A stretch of DNA of 64,000 bases from contig NC_089853.1 of assembly GCF_036373705.1 (NCBI RefSeq), forward strand, positions 8,394,905 through 8,458,904, read 5' to 3'. The notes beneath the pieces were generated by a model. The model had not been told where the DNA came from. It worked only from the letters and a program-made list of their open reading frames with translations, and made no database searches. Position 1 is the first letter of the stretch, and every line of letters begins with the position of its first letter. Of this stretch, positions 28,482-42,222 are shown piece by piece. The DNA is from Amia ocellicauda. Taxonomy: Eukaryota; Chordata; Actinopteri; Amiiformes; Amiidae. The translations under genes were made by a program, and so were the position numbers.

Positions 28482-29657
28482 TCACAAAGCAAAGCTGAGG
28501 TTCACACTCTCTCCGGCTTTGACTCGAACCAGCCGAGTCTGATTGTCAGCGTCTTGAGCCCCGGCCGTGATGGCGTACGTTCCTGGAGCCACTTCGATGT
28601 GGAAGTCCTCTGTTGACCGGGGTTCCTGAACAACAAAACCAGCAGGAGCTGATAACGGGTGGAGGGACAGGGCTAGCCATTACATGAGAAATCCAACACA
28701 GCATTACTGTCCCCTTGGGGTGAATGGGATTTAAGAAAGAAATCCCAAGCCTGACTTCAGGGAAACATGTCCCATTACACTCCACTGAATTTGCCCCATA
28801 CTGAACAAGCTGCTCAAATCAGGGGTTCCTCTTGAAACTAGTAATGAACTGTGTGCATCATTAAGGCTTATTTTGGAGGGATAATTGACATCTTTCGGAG
28901 CAAGTTACGTGCAGACTATGAAACACTTACTTGATTTTTGTACAGTCTTTGAGTTGAGGGAACATGAGGGAATCCCTGAGTGTGGTACCTGCATACATGG
29001 TTTACCTCAGAGTGACCAGACTGATATAGTGGCACCGATTTGTAAAAATTCTGCAAGACAAGGTGTGAAAATGTGAATTGGGTGTTAACATACAAGACAA
29101 CTCCTGCCAGATCAATATAAAAATGTAAATGTAAAGAGGTTTATGAGTGAGACCCATATTTGTAGCTCTAGTATGTTACCGCTTTATATTATGCAGTAAT
29201 TTCCTATGCAAGCCATATTTTTTGTTTTACAAATTGTGATGGAATACACAGTGAATTGTACCTTGCATTGATGGGTAGTGTGAGCCATGAACTCCAGTAT
29301 GGTATCGAAGGCATCATCCAGGCAGGTTTGTTTTTGTTCCTCCTAATGACACAAACAGAATAATGATCATTGCGCTAGAGCGTCTGCACCTTTAAAACTT
29401 CCATGGCTGAAATGCAAACTTACACATTTAGTAGAGACTGCATTAGCTGAAACACAGAGCTTGACAGAAGTGGTAATGTGGTCTACCTCGCCACTCTCCT
29501 CCACATATCGTTCCTTCCTCCTAGGGTTCTCCTCTCTAAGTCTCTGGTCTGCTGTAGGCCACTCCACGTTTCTTCTCTGAGCACGCTGCAACACCTCAAG
29601 ACCAAGTCTGGATGAGCGCACCAGGGATGATTCCAGCCAGGTTTGCCTCCTCTCCAT
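28482..29657 (-). CDS. akip1: A-kinase-interacting protein 1
   Basis: Four coding exons on the - strand: 29657-29487, 29342-29262, 29050-28931 and 28625-28482. All are phase 0 with AG/GT borders and give 171 residues (human 210). Exon 1 carries RLGLEVLQRAQRRNVEW, like human RLALEVLERAKRRAVDW. Exon 2 has ILEFMAHTTHQCK and exon 3 has FYKSVP with NHVCRYH, each matching human. The last exon (DFHIEVAPGTYAITAG, then VKAGESVNLSFAL) matches the conserved C-terminal domain. AKIP1 binds the catalytic subunit of protein kinase A and p65 and modulates NF-kB signalling. A 5' non-coding exon probably ends at a good donor at 30598. The start is the first ATG after a weak acceptor at 29667; a longer N terminus from an upstream exon is possible. 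Confidence 0.9.
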
Positions 29658-29688
29658 AGTGCAATAGCTAAATACAGATCATTACACA

Positions 29689-29706
29689 CACACACACACA
29701 CACACA
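29689..29706. repeat. (CA)n microsatellite
   Basis: A dinucleotide run in AKIP1 intron 1, just upstream of the first coding exon. Confidence 0.9.
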
Positions 29707-30597
29707 AACCTTAATAATAAACATGTTTTAGTGTTTGTGACATGACCTCCCAAGATCAGGCTCTTGGAGGGAACTTCTCAAAGGTCATTACTGGTTCTGT
29801 TAAATATGGACTTGCATATATCTGAAGTTTATAAGGACTTATCTGCAAAACCAATAAAAGGGGAGAATCAATTTAGCATTTTGATGAAGAAACAACAAGT
29901 TCTGGCCTCTGCCAGTGCTTGCCTTGGGTTTGTCAAGATTACCAAATGTAAAAAGTAGTTTGTTTACAAAAGAAGAACCCCCCAGAATTTCCCATCTTTA
30001 ATAAAGAACTTTATTTTCTTTTGTCATTATAGTTAACCAGACATTAAGTTCCTACCACTTACCTAAAGCGTAAAGTTAGACTAATGTTCAAAGTGAAAGT
30101 GGTTAAGGAAAGACATACAGATGGAATATTGTTAGCAAGCCTACCCAGGTAACACAAAATGTTGCAATTGTAATTTAGGTAATTTACAGGAAGTGGTATC
30201 TCTGATATTCGGCTTCACAGCTGCAACTTATTAAAAGTTTCACAGATAAAAGCACACAACAACACACCGGGCAGTTTCGGTTCCCTTCGCTGTAGTACAG
30301 TTTTCTCCATTACATATGGCTACATAAGCATACTTACTCATGAGATCAAACAACCGCTAGGCAAACACAAAGGTGTGCCAAATTATTACTAGATATAGGT
30401 GGGATTTATAAATAAAATGTTAAATTATTAAATGAAAACTGATGATTGCTTCCGTGTATGTGCATTATTCGCTAAATTAGACACTTGGTTATAAAAATAA
30501 GATATACAGCGGTATTTTCAATTAAAGCAAACACAAAATGAACACAAATAAATAAACAAATAAGGCGGATTTAAGTACTTTCACTATCAAGACTTAC

Positions 30598-30815
30598 CTG
30601 TATATTAAAATCACGTCTGAAGCACATCAAGTCAGTGTTCGTAATAACAGTGACCCAGGCGACGATTGGAAAGACTATGTAACCATTCTGGTTTAAAACT
30701 AAAGTAAAAGTAACATTTTCTCAAAATAAGCGCTTAACATGGTCACATTTACAAAAGCAGAAACCCCGCCTACTTCTAGCTTAAGGAAACGCAGTGGTCA
30801 CTGGGAAGTGTAGTT
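30598..30815 (-). promoter_or_regulatory. akip1: Probable AKIP1 5' non-coding exon and promoter
   Basis: The - strand reads CAG|GTAAGTC at 30600-30591, a near-perfect splice donor. Upstream on that strand lie a GC box (CCCCGCC on the + strand near 30,764) and, at 30802-30815, TGGGAAGTGTAGTT. The last resembles the ZNF143/Staf site common in vertebrate housekeeping promoters. Exon limits are inferred. Confidence 0.45.
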
Positions 30816-30946
30816 GACATCGCTCTCTTGATTTATATTGTACTACACCCACACATTGAACAAGTGCAGAATCTATGGTTTGGACCTTTGCCACGTTGTA
30901 ACAATGTTGTGACAATATATCTAACTTGGTCAAAAATATCCAAACC

Positions 30947-31423
30947 AATCCAAAATTATTTAATGACCCGCAAGGGCAATTTGTTTTGCACACAGTTCGC
31001 AATTATAAAAAAAAGCATTAAAAACATACAACACACAATACAATACAACAATCAATCAATCAATAACAGATAACATCACAATCAGCATGACCATCATAAA
31101 TCAATAATATAAATACAATCAGATAGATGGTGCTGTAATCCACAATCGAGTTGATACATGTAACCAAAGACACACAATACATGTAATTCAGCTTAAGTTG
31201 TTAATAAACTCAATAGCTAAAGGAACAAATGATTTCCTGAACTTATTTGTTCCACACCGAGGAAAGCTAAACCTGCATCCTGATGGGAGCAGCTGAAACT
31301 CTTCATGGAGAGGCCTGATAAAACAGCCTGTGCCTTCTGAGTGACCCTTGCTTGATACAGATGTGTAAGACTTCTGAAAGAGACACCAGTAATCTTGTGA
31401 CACAGCTTCACAATATTATCAAG

Positions 31424-31485
<62 letters not shown>

Positions 31486-31870
31486 GTTCTTGACACTTTA
31501 GCTGCCAAACCAGCAAATCATTGAAAAGGTCAGAATAGACTCAATAAAGCAAGAATAAAACAATTTCATGTCCACACTAAAACGTCTTAATTTCCTTTAA
31601 AAAAAAAAACAGTCTTTGGTTACCCTTCTAACAAATAAAATCAGTATTAATCTCAAAATGTAATGTATTGTCAAGGAAGGTCCCTAAGTATTTGTACTGT
31701 TGCACTACTTCTGCTGGCAGGCCTTTAATGAGAGTAGGCACAAGGGCCTCCTACGGAACCTAAGACCATTTCTTAAGTTGAAGCAAGGACTGGTCACACC
31801 AGCTTACAGATTCATCTACCACTACCCCATGGCTATTCTCCTCGCCATGTAAGAGGCTCACGATTACAGA
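30947..31870 (-). mobile_element. Degraded LINE (non-LTR retrotransposon) 3' fragment
   Basis: The - strand translation of 31,740-31,870 has a reverse-transcriptase-like block (IVSLLHGEENSH, then SVSWCDQSLLQL), like the FADDT-downstream region of fish LINEs. The part at 31,190-31,400 ends CRFSFPRCGTNKFRKSF, the usual C-terminal tail of LINE ORF2 proteins. An (ATT)n run at 31,427-31,484 splits the two. Frames are broken. It lies between the divergent AKIP1 and DENND2B 5' ends. Confidence 0.65.
31427..31484. repeat. (ATT)n microsatellite
   Basis: About 19 TTA units inside the degraded LINE; open frames across it read as poly-Asn and are not genes. Confidence 0.95.
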
Positions 31871-32846
31871 ATCGACCACAAATTGAATAACATGCCTTGA
31901 CTCCTGCATGCTCTGATAGTCATTTTTATATAAAACAAATGAATAGACGTTGTTGTAGCAAAGTTGCTCAAACCAACTTGTGCGGTTGTGTTGTTTAGCA
32001 GCACCAGCACCATAGTATTTGATACTAGTGCTACAGCAGCATGGAATAGATGGATATATTGCTTTACCCAATTCCTCATCTAAGGTAAACATTTTATATT
32101 ATATGGACAAGACAGATTCCGGTTATTATACCATGTTTTTCTTTTATTCGGAAAAACAAATCAAAGTACTAATGTACACGAGAGATAAAAAGAAAAAGAA
32201 AAAACGAAGCTAATCTTTGACTTTTGAGTGATAACACGATTTGTAGGATTATGCATACCAAAAAAAGTGTTCTTGTTTTTATGTTTTTACTGCGCTTCAG
32301 TCTGCAAAATGGGTCTGTTTCCCTGATCAGCACAGGTTATTCGTGTCGTAATGGGAACCATATGGAGAAGGAGGCGTTTATTGTTTTTAAAAACGAGTTA
32401 CGGATTGCCAGGGTGCGTGTGTGCAGTGTGTGAATGTATATGGAAAACAGCTATTTAAATGGTATTTCGTTTTTGTTCTACTTGTTCAATGTTGAAAAAA
32501 CTAAAATAATTTCCATTCATGTGCCTCTGAACTACTTCCCAGGCTCAGAAACAAGGTATTCCTATCCCAGTAATTTAAGTGCACATTTTAAAAATAAACT
32601 TGGTCTTTTTCTTTCTTTTTCTAAATACAAAATGCATACATAAATACAACTAAATTACGAAGACCCAAGCTGTACATTTGGTTTCCTCTAAAATGACTGG
32701 AATACCGTATTTCTTAATGTGCCTCAGAACTAGTTGAAAAAGCAGCATTACAGGATGTGCTGCTATTATCAGTAATTTGCTGATGTTTAAACCTCTAGAG
32801 AATCTGTGCTGCCCAAGCACAAAAAAAAAAGAAAAAAAGAAACGCT

Positions 32847-33049
32847 TTGGAGAAAGTTTCTTGCACTCGAGCCCTTTCTTTCCGATCTCGCAGCTCCTTC
32901 ACACGGGGGTCGTCACCGCTTCCTGTGCTTTTCTTTTTCTGTTTTGCAAGGAGCCGACAGATCCTCACAGGCGCGGATCCGCCAGCAGCAGCGCAGCCAA
33001 GCTATGGATTTCTGAGCAAAGACACTTTGTATTTGTATCTATTAAAAAG
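32847..33049 (+). promoter_or_regulatory. dennd2b: Candidate first non-coding exon and promoter of DENND2B
   Basis: A locally GC- and CpG-richer block (cacgggggtcgtcaccgc, then ggcgcggatccgcc) ends in AAAAAG|GTACGC, a usable splice donor at 33050. It is the first such block downstream of the AKIP1 promoter, on the strand DENND2B uses, about 25 kb before the first coding exon. This is inference from composition, donor and position; no TATA box is seen. Confidence 0.4.
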
Positions 33050-33185
33050 GTACGCAATGCTTGTTTTGTATACATTGTCTATACGTTGCATGCAACAGAC
33101 TGGAATTACTGCTGCTGCTTGTGTTTAAAAGTAATTGACTTGAATTCAATCTCAGATTTTCACTTCTTCAGTTGCATAGTGCAGA

Positions 33186-33188
<3 letters not shown>

Positions 33189-33233
<45 letters not shown>

Positions 33234-33234
33234 G
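33189..33234. repeat. (ATT)n microsatellite
   Basis: About 15 units, just after the candidate DENND2B first exon. Confidence 0.95.
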
Positions 33235-36200
33235 ACTGTATTAGGTAGAAGTAGCAGTGGTAATTAGGTTATATAATGTATGGCTTTCCAAAAAACTGCA
33301 TTTGATTGTAAAAGAAAAACATGTTTTTAAACGAATAACGCATATGTAGAGGAAAGTATGAATGTAATTCGGACCTGATCGTTGTGTTTTGAAGACTAAC
33401 TGTTCTCCCTTAGGATATTTTTTGCAGAAAAACAATTGTCTGTAAGTTTTCACCGAGACATTGGGAGTGTGAAGTAGTTGTATTGTGCTTGTGTTGTAAA
33501 GCCGTTTTGATCACTAATGGAAATTAAATGAGTGAATCGGTGATGGCTCACTTTCCTTTGATTTAAAAATACAACAGGGTTTTAATCATTACTGAGAATC
33601 AATATTTGGGATTTTGCCATGTTTAGAAACAAGGGGGCGCTCTTTATCTGACTTTGGGTTTGTTTACGGATGCGAAAATAAAAATATGCCAATATGCCAT
33701 GCTGTGAGCAGTAGAAAACAAATAAGCCTATTTACGCGTTTTTTCCTGTTAGACTTTGATGGAAAATGATGACTATATGTATACAATTGCAGCACTATAT
33801 TAAAATCACACAAATAACCACAGTGAATTGTCACTGGCAATCGTACTTTGAATAATAATTATCCAGGTGTTAAACTAATGTGGGGGTTTCTGAGAGAGAG
33901 AACAAAATATAATCTTTTGATTTTAGTCTTTCCAGATTACCACAAGAATTAAATAAATATTGTATCAATAGGAATAGGGAACTATAAAAACACTGCCCAG
34001 ACATATATTGAATGCCAATGAGTGGGTTGCTAGCAAGCTTTTATTATAGGGTGTGCAAGCTAAGCTATTTATTAGATTTTTTTTCTCTCAACCACAGTAC
34101 CTGTTTCTAAAACTAGTCCTTCCTGAAACTACATTGAAAATGTGATGGTGATGTAAATGAGGGATCATAAAAGCCTTCTTTTCATCAGTGTCATTGTTGG
34201 GGAACTATGTTTACCACACAGAAGGGCTGATAAATTGGTTGATTACAATTTAACCTCAATAGTTAACATGAAAAATAATCCCCCCTCTAACTCATGGCAC
34301 AGACTCCGGGGGATCTTACCAGACACTTGTCCAGACTAATGAGTCCAAGAGGCAGGCTCTGTGCCCCTGTTGTGGTTACTGGTCACACTGTGGGAATGTT
34401 TAGACAAGTTAATGAAGTTGCATCACACAATCAGAGGGAATGCATGAGAAATTCCTAGTCTAAGTTTCAAGGCCCCTGTGGCCATTTTTGTGCTGTTATT
34501 ATGGCTCTGCTGGTTGAAGATCTTGCCAATATCATGAGAGATAATTGGCTATCTATGTTTTCATGAATTCTTTAACATCCTGCTACCATAGCAAAATGGG
34601 AAAATAGCAGACTGTTTTGCTCTGCCAGCCTTAATGATACTATAAACTGCAAATTAAAGTGGGTTGCTTGACTACTTATTGGTTTTGTTTTGTTAGTATT
34701 TTGACTGGTTTCTTCTTCAAAAACACATTTTAAAGGTAAATCATTTTACCGTAATGCACTGATATGGCCAATTCATTGATTTATATTGTGTTTCTTTTTG
34801 GGCTAATTAAGACATTGAACTACTAAGTTTGTTCTTCTCATGAAGCATTACATTTAAAGTCCAAGAATTAGGCCTACTTATCTGTTAACATAGAGTGTTT
34901 TCAGTCTTAACATGTTTTTTGTGTGAAACATATTTCTACTAGAGCTAAATGGCAGCCAAAATCTTTTTTTTTCCACTTCACCCACTCCCCTTTTGTGTTA
35001 AAATGAACTGTCAGACCTAAAGACAGCTGATTAACACGTGGAACTAATTATATTCCAGCATGCAGATTGATAGGGGAGCTGGCTGCCAGATTCTTTATTT
35101 ATCTATCAAGTGTAATACTGTACTGTGTGCTACTCTCCAAATCACTTTTGAATGATTCTCAGTATATGGTATGTCTATAATAGGTAAATATATATTAATA
35201 CATATATATTGATATGAGACTGTAGTACTGGTACCAGTGGAGACTTTTGTTTTATCCTTGAGTTCATGGCAGGTTGTGTTGTGCTGCATGTGTACAGCTA
35301 TTCATGGTTTCATGTTGCTCTGAACCAGTTGTATTCTTTATGGGTCATGGGCGCTAAATCGACTCCATATGAAGTTGAAGGTTCTTCAAGTGGGCCTGTG
35401 TTCTGCCTGAAGGCTAGCCCTAATTATAGGGTAATGCTAGGTATTGCATAGCCCATTCATACACTGTAAAAGTTTTTTAATTATGCTTTTTGAAGAGCAC
35501 GACGCACAAATTATCATAAACTTGTGTCAAGTTATTGCCTGTGCTTTGCAGGATGATCAAAGGGCTGGATCTCATCAGCTTCCAGCAATTAATGGGGAAT
35601 GGAATGCTGTAACAATTTCCAAAAGCGGTAATTTTATTCATGACCATTTCAAACTTGAGTTATTCATCAAATTATATCACGGGCCTTGCTTTTACAAAGT
35701 AACAGAGTGATAACTGAGCTATGTTACTAAGCTGTTTTATGTGCATGTAAGCCTTTTAGAGAGTTGCATATGCCTGAGTCTCCTCATCTCCATAACTCCC
35801 TTGACCTGCTGACCCATAGCTATTTAAAAATCTCCAGATGTTTGTAGAGAAAGATCCTGTAGGAATATTTTATGTAAAAGGGCAAGATTTAAATTACTTT
35901 TGGACGCAAGGTTGTGGTGTTGTGGTGCATTCGTGGGTAGACGGCACATGTAACTCACATGAGGTAAATATCCCCAATGTGGGCCTCAATTCTTACTCTG
36001 AATGACTTTTGCAGGACTTCCCTGGGTGAGTAAACAAGTTTTAAAATTGATTTATAGCTGGCAAATTATACAGATCAACTGATGTAACTATTTTGCGAAA
36101 GGGAAAATTTCAAAGGCAAATGCAGGGGTTTGATTTAAAAGAGATGTATTATTCCAGTCATGTCTTAAAAGACAGCTATGGCTGGGAGTTGTGTTCAATG

Positions 36201-39200
36201 TATAGTGGGCAAACCTTTCAAATAATCATTAGCATAAAAGATGGGAAGTAATATTTTACATTCATGATCCACTTCAACAACATAGCAGGTGTTCCCTTTG
36301 TAATCGAAGACAGTTGCTGCAGTAGTAGACAGTTTAATAGAAAGTGACTTACAGAAACGAGGGGTGAGCTATACATCAGCAGCTGCTGCTCACCATAGGC
36401 CCGCATGCTAATGTCTCATTGAAAGCACAGGGTATCAGGAGGGGCAGTGACATGCTCAGGGTTACACACAATGAGTCAGTAGCCGAGCTGGTAACCTTGT
36501 GTTAATAAGCCTAAAGCAGCGAACCAGATAAACTTTGTAAAACCGACAGTGGGGAAGCCTGCTGTATTTCTTTGCATTTTGTCACACTTCTATGTATAAA
36601 TAATAGTACATATAGATGATTATGAAAATGGATAGTAATACAAATGACTGTCACGCCTTCTTTTAAGAAATAAGATACATATAATATATTGATATGATTA
36701 ATTTCTTAACAGTTTTCACAAGAAACCTTTTCAAAGGGTTACAAAGTACAGTAAATACAGTAAGTGTAGAAAAACAATAGGCAAATGAGCTGGTACAAGG
36801 GCAGAACATGATAGGGTTAATCTCTGGTGTGTGCCAAGGGGGAGGGCAGGCAGAAGTACAGTAAAACATTACTGTAAAATAAGTAAGTAAGCAGGAGCAC
36901 AAAGGAGCATTGCAGCTCAATCAGATGCTGCACAGAAGTGCTAATTGTCCATTAAATGTTGGCTGCGTTACTACAGGTACAGTCTGAACAGGTGTGTCTT
37001 GTGTCTAATTTGATATAGGTCCCCTGAAGCAGTTGGCAAGTGATTAAAGTTACAGGGCATGGTAGAGTAGGGTGAGTCCAAGAATGTATTAACCAGTTGA
37101 TGCAATTAACTGCCAGAGATGTAAAGGTGGAGATTTAATTGGATCAAATAAACAATTTATATAAGCAACAGCACCCGTAGCTGCAACTCTCACTTCTGCA
37201 GTGTGTTATTGTATTGAGTTATTGTATTGAGTTAATACCTTATTTGGCTCTGCAACTCTGAGTGCAGCTGACAGTGGTAGTAATCGGTTCAGGTTCAACG
37301 AGAAAACAATATTCTGACACTTTCACCGCGATCTGCTTCATAAGAAGGGTTGACAGTGCTATAATGTTTTTGAATCATTAAAATGTAAAAAACACTGTTG
37401 GACAATTTATCTTGACATTTGCATGAGTCACAATTTCAACATGTGTTGCAAAGCTGTCGACTAAGAGCCTATTCATCTCATTGTGTTTGGAGTTTGGCTA
37501 TAGTTATTGCCTGCTATACATGTACAAATAAGACAGTATAACCTATATAACAAAACTTTGAGGGTCTGGCACAAGCTTTCATTCCAGTTCATCTGTGCTA
37601 TCGATTTAGCCTGAAGAATGACTTAAGTTGCATAACACATCTGCTGGGAGCTGTGGTTGAGGTGGACATGCATGACTGACTTCAAGGATGACAGTAGAAC
37701 ATTTGATACAATTTCAAGCTGGGTAATTAAATTATTGTTGGACAATGCTCATTTTCCAACACAGGGAAAAAGTAAAAATTAAGTTTGAGTTGTTTTATTT
37801 ATATATTTATTCCTTCATTGCTTGTATGCATATTCCACTGAGGAGAGAGCCTGGTTGTAAAAGACTGTGCTGATTACATAATCTAGCTATACTCATGCTT
37901 TCCTTACCTACTTTTGTACTTTAAACAAATGTAGCATGATGCATGCAAACATACAGTAAATAGCAGCAGGTGATTTAGTTATTTACTGCAGACCAAGCTC
38001 TACAATATGATTGAGATTCTTAAAAAAAATACCTACTAACCCCACTTCATATAGTCATAAGTTTTAAAGATATGTTTGCATCCACTCAATATATAAATAA
38101 GAATTGGCCAAATACAGTAGTTAAACATTTGCTAATTAGAAATGTACAGTATTTTAGAGGAATTTGGATTTCATGTACCCCCACTTCTTTTTAAATGTAA
38201 ACTTTAACTAATCAGAGTAGCCTGATGAGATATAACATCATGTTTATTGTGGTTCCCAAGAAAATAAAATAAAGTCTGTTTTAAGTAATTATTGCGTAAC
38301 ACATCCAATCCCCTTGACTGAATGCACCTGCATTACTTATTAATGTCTCTCTGGAGAGTTGGAACTTCACGCAACACAAGAATGTGCCCCCTTTTGGTGC
38401 TACTCAGATATGGCCAAAGAGAAGGTTCAAAATTTTAAGTAAGAGGATCAGCATCTGGGGCAAAACATTAAAGTACACTACAAAATAGACTTTCTGAATG
38501 GACTCATTCATTTAATCTACATTTTAATAACATAACAGATGTATTGTAATTTACAGAGACGATTCCCTGCTGTTTTGGGCTTTCCATCACAATTTTCATA
38601 TAACAGAAAAGCTTAAGTAGATGCTTTGTAAGGCCTCAAATTATGCATTCTTCCACATTTCTTTCCCCCTTAAGGGATGTTTTGTTGAGCTCCTGAGGCT
38701 GCTTGTAATTGCAGAATTTCAGAACTAATTGTCATGGGTTTAGGAAACTCTCTGGTTTTATCTTCAGAGGCTGGCAATTACAGATCTGCCAGGAATCCCA
38801 CAGCTCTGAGCAGAAAGGCCAGGGTTTCTTTCGTCTTGTAGTCAGAGAGCTGCAGGACCCTGTGTGGAGCCAGGAGAGTCTGACTGAGCGTAACAAACAT
38901 TTGGTAAATGACAGACACCTGCTTCAGACTGGGAAATAGTATAATTTCTGATGTGTCTTTCAGTGGATGTATTCCCAAACACCTCTTAAGCTTTTGCCAG
39001 AATAGTTTTTGTTCATTCAGTATTTAATATATCAGATTGTTTTTTTACATTAATCAATTGATCTTTCTCCATCAGGTAGTTGAGTGCCTGTGCACAACAT
39101 AGATTATTTCCCTTTTTCTGGTGGATTCCTTTTAATTGCATAGACCTTTCAAATGCCACCTTGCTTAATGGAAATAAATTAAGAGTTTCCATTCCAATAA

Positions 39201-39348
39201 TGATCTTATATTATCTTGAAACCTGTAAGTCGCCCTGGAAACCCTCAACAAATAAACAAACAAACAAATAAATCTCCATTGTTTTTTATTTGATACCAAT
39301 GAAGAAGCAGCACAGTCAGTAAAAACGTCTTACTCATCAGAATTGTAA

Positions 39349-39529
39349 GGACCGGATTAAATCAAAACTTTGACCCACCCGCTAATAGAAAACTACAGAA
39401 CTGCACTCAGTTGTGGCTGCATTTTCAGTTAGATGCCATTTTTTTCAAATCATAAATGTAACCGCTATGATGTACAGGTTCGTAGTTTTCTATTAGCGGG
39501 TGGGTCAAAGATTTGATTGAATCTGGCCC
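39349..39529. mobile_element. PIF/Harbinger-type MITE
   Basis: A 181-bp element with TAA on each side (39346-39348 and 39530-39532). The ends are imperfect inverted repeats of about 48 bp. The inner part, beginning CTTTGACCCACCCGCTAAT and running through AGAAAACTAC, is identical on both arms. The outer ends are GGACCGGATTAAATCA and GGGCCAGATTCAATCA. The 3-bp TWA target duplication and GGG-type end fit PIF/Harbinger MITEs. There is no coding capacity. Confidence 0.85.
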
Positions 39530-41695
39530 TAAGTTTGTTAGTTTTAGACTGTTTCTCCAGAGATCATATTTTACTCAACTAGAAGAGATAGAGGGAATAT
39601 ATATCCTCTAACATGTACAAGACTGAGAATCAACAGAATCAAGAAAACAATATTGTGCGTTCATTTTGATGAATGGGAAATCATGTTTTTCTTTTACGTG
39701 AAACAACTGGGGTAGACTATGATCATGGTTAAGCTGGCGAAGAAAATCGGGCCTTAAGATATTTTCCATCCGGTGTTTAAATTCTTGGCTGAAGAGTCCC
39801 TTCATGGTCAGTCACACAATGACTTACACACAGTGTGGCTTCTTGTGCAGATACATCTAGAAGTTATGATGACTTAGTGTGTAGTCAGACACCTCGTGGG
39901 AACACACATGACCAATCCCACGGTTCCTCCCAAATTCAATTTTTCGTTGACTGGTAGTTAACAATGAATTGCCTCACCTTTCTGTATGCACTGTGTAGTC
40001 ATGTCTGCTTTTGATTGCGTCTTTTAACATCTGGTTGGGAAAGGGAAAGGTTTCTTTGCTGTGAAGAAGAGTTTATCTTTCTGAAGATAAAGAAGGTTAT
40101 AGTTAATGAAAGATAAGATGTATCAAATGGTAGAATTGTAAACCTTTTATCAAAATACGAAATTGCTCTCATGATTTTACAAGCTAAATTCAGAGGATGT
40201 GTTATTTGTATGTTCCCATGTATCAAATATAATTTTTAAACTAAATAAGGTGGGTGGGTGTACCTAATACCTTTGTTGTTTTTCTAAAAGTGAGATAAGA
40301 TTTATGAGAAACAAATGGCATTAGGCATCACATTTACAGAATATCCTTAACTGTGATGGAGCACATTAAAGAAGCTGTAAAGACAATTACCCAAATCACA
40401 GCACAGAAATAATTGTGTCTTTTTCCGTCTTGAACCTTAAATGTTGTCGTTTGTGTGAATATTCTTCCGTTTTTTTACTTGCACCGTTTATAATTATGGA
40501 ACTATAAAACCTGGAACAATAATAAAAGGCAATTATCTTTGAAAGAGAAGTTTGTGTGAATCATCTAGGGGCCTCTACAAGACTGGTTAACTGATTTCAA
40601 CACTGTGACATTCTTTAAGGTCTGTCTACAAAAGAAAAGTAAAGTAAAGAAAAAAAAGCTGCATAGATCATCTGGTTGATGTACAGCAAACTCTATGGTC
40701 ATCTTTGTCCTGTACTGTGAAAACCTTGGACAAACTTATCTGGAGTGTTTGCTTTTTATGTTTGTCTAACTGCATGAAGCTCCCAGTTTTAGATTTTAAT
40801 TAATTTATAAATAAATACATAAATAAAGATGTATTTGCTGTCAGTTTCTTGTTGATAGCTTCTTAATGATAAACACATGCCTGTAATGTTTTAACTAGGC
40901 ACAACATACATATGGTACCTTAAAACTGGCTTTACATACAGCAAGCTGGAAAGAATGCTATAGCTTAATTCGAGTTCAAGTTCAATAGTTTTTTTTTCTT
41001 CAATGCAATAGGTGTTAACATTCTGCACCTACTATTTAAAATGATAAAGGGGCTAATTCAATTAAGCTTTTAGGAAGGAAGAAACTGCTTATTTCCATTC
41101 TCATAGCAGGCAGGTGGACAAAAGGACAAGAAAGGTAATTGTAGGGATTCTCTGCTCACTCAAGCGATCGTTTACAAACCTATGTTTCAATGTCAAACAT
41201 GTTTTATTCAAGCTGCAGCTTTTGATTCAAAGCTTCATTAAATCTCACCCACAAAACAAGCTGTGTTCTGGTAGGCTTGGGTGTGTATGTCATTTAAAGA
41301 AAATAAGATCTCACACAAATCACTGTCGTTGCTGTGTTTATCTTTGCACACGCCTGCGATTAAAATCCCTCCACTTAAAGCATCGTTGAACCGAAAGTGT
41401 ATCGGCAAATCTGCTGTGTGTCTGGCGGACGATTGAAGTGCTTATGGCCACATCCCAGATAGGAGAAGCCTGCACACGTCAACAAGAAGCAGGTGAAACC
41501 CTACCTGGCAGCCATGAATACCTGCGCACATGATGCCACATTGACGCCAGTGTCCATGGGAGCCGGAGGCTGGGTCAGACGTGTGAGAAACTCAAGTCCA
41601 CTTACAAAGAAAACAAAACAACTTCAAAGAAACGGGGTCTTACTTAAGGACTCGTATTACTTTTTTCCAAACTCATTCAAAGATGCTTTCCCATT

Positions 41696-41726
<31 letters not shown>

Positions 41727-41948
41727 GAAAAAATCTATTTCAACTGCTATCATATTGCTTTTGACGTTTTGTTGATATATTCATTAGTTGTTACAATGTT
41801 TGTGGACACCCACATAATAATCCGCAGAGTATTACAAAAACAATAATAATGTTTTAAGCCTTTTACACAAATAAAGGCAAAAGCAAGCAACGGCATCTTT
41901 TTCAATAGCCTATGTTAAAAGAGTAGCACAGTGATGGTGTGTGTGTGT

Positions 41949-41949
<1 letters not shown>

Positions 41950-41997
<48 letters not shown>

Positions 41998-42005
41998 GGG
42001 GGGGG
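41950..42005. repeat. (GA)n microsatellite followed by G run
   Basis: About 20 GA units then a run of about 10 G, directly before a GC-richer block that may be an alternative promoter. Confidence 0.95.
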
Positions 42006-42183
42006 AAACAACGGATCCCCATGGAAACAGCCCAGCCTGCAGCCCGCAGTCTCCGGGTGGGTTCAGTTTGCTCGGGAGGTCATGCCTGGGAGTTGTGGGA
42101 AGATCATCAGGTATCACAGGCGAAACTACTGGTTTTGCTACAGTCTAGCTAATAGGGCAGATGTTTGTCTGGGAAATACAAAA

Positions 42184-42222
42184 ATGAGAATGGAGTGGAA
42201 AGTGAAGCACTGCGACTTTAAG
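42184..42222 (+). CDS. Candidate alternative first coding exon (DENND2B isoform?)
   Basis: An ATG with A at -3 opens MRMEWKVKHCDFK, directly followed by AAG|GTAATC, a good donor. It lies 100-180 bp downstream of a CpG-richer stretch (42,010-42,110). It would not read through the exon at 58297 in the DENND2B frame, so it would need to splice to a later exon. I do not recognise the peptide. It could be chance. Confidence 0.2.

Noticed and set aside
31217-31516. Open frame with a run of asparagines
   Set aside because: Translation of the ATT microsatellite joined to the LINE tail.
32777-33244. 155-codon open frame at the candidate DENND2B first exon
   Set aside because: It runs through an ATT microsatellite (poly-Ile) and across a good splice donor; better explained as a non-coding exon and intron.
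41493-41846. 117-codon open frame
   Set aside because: Contains a poly-A-derived Lys run and no similarity to a known protein.
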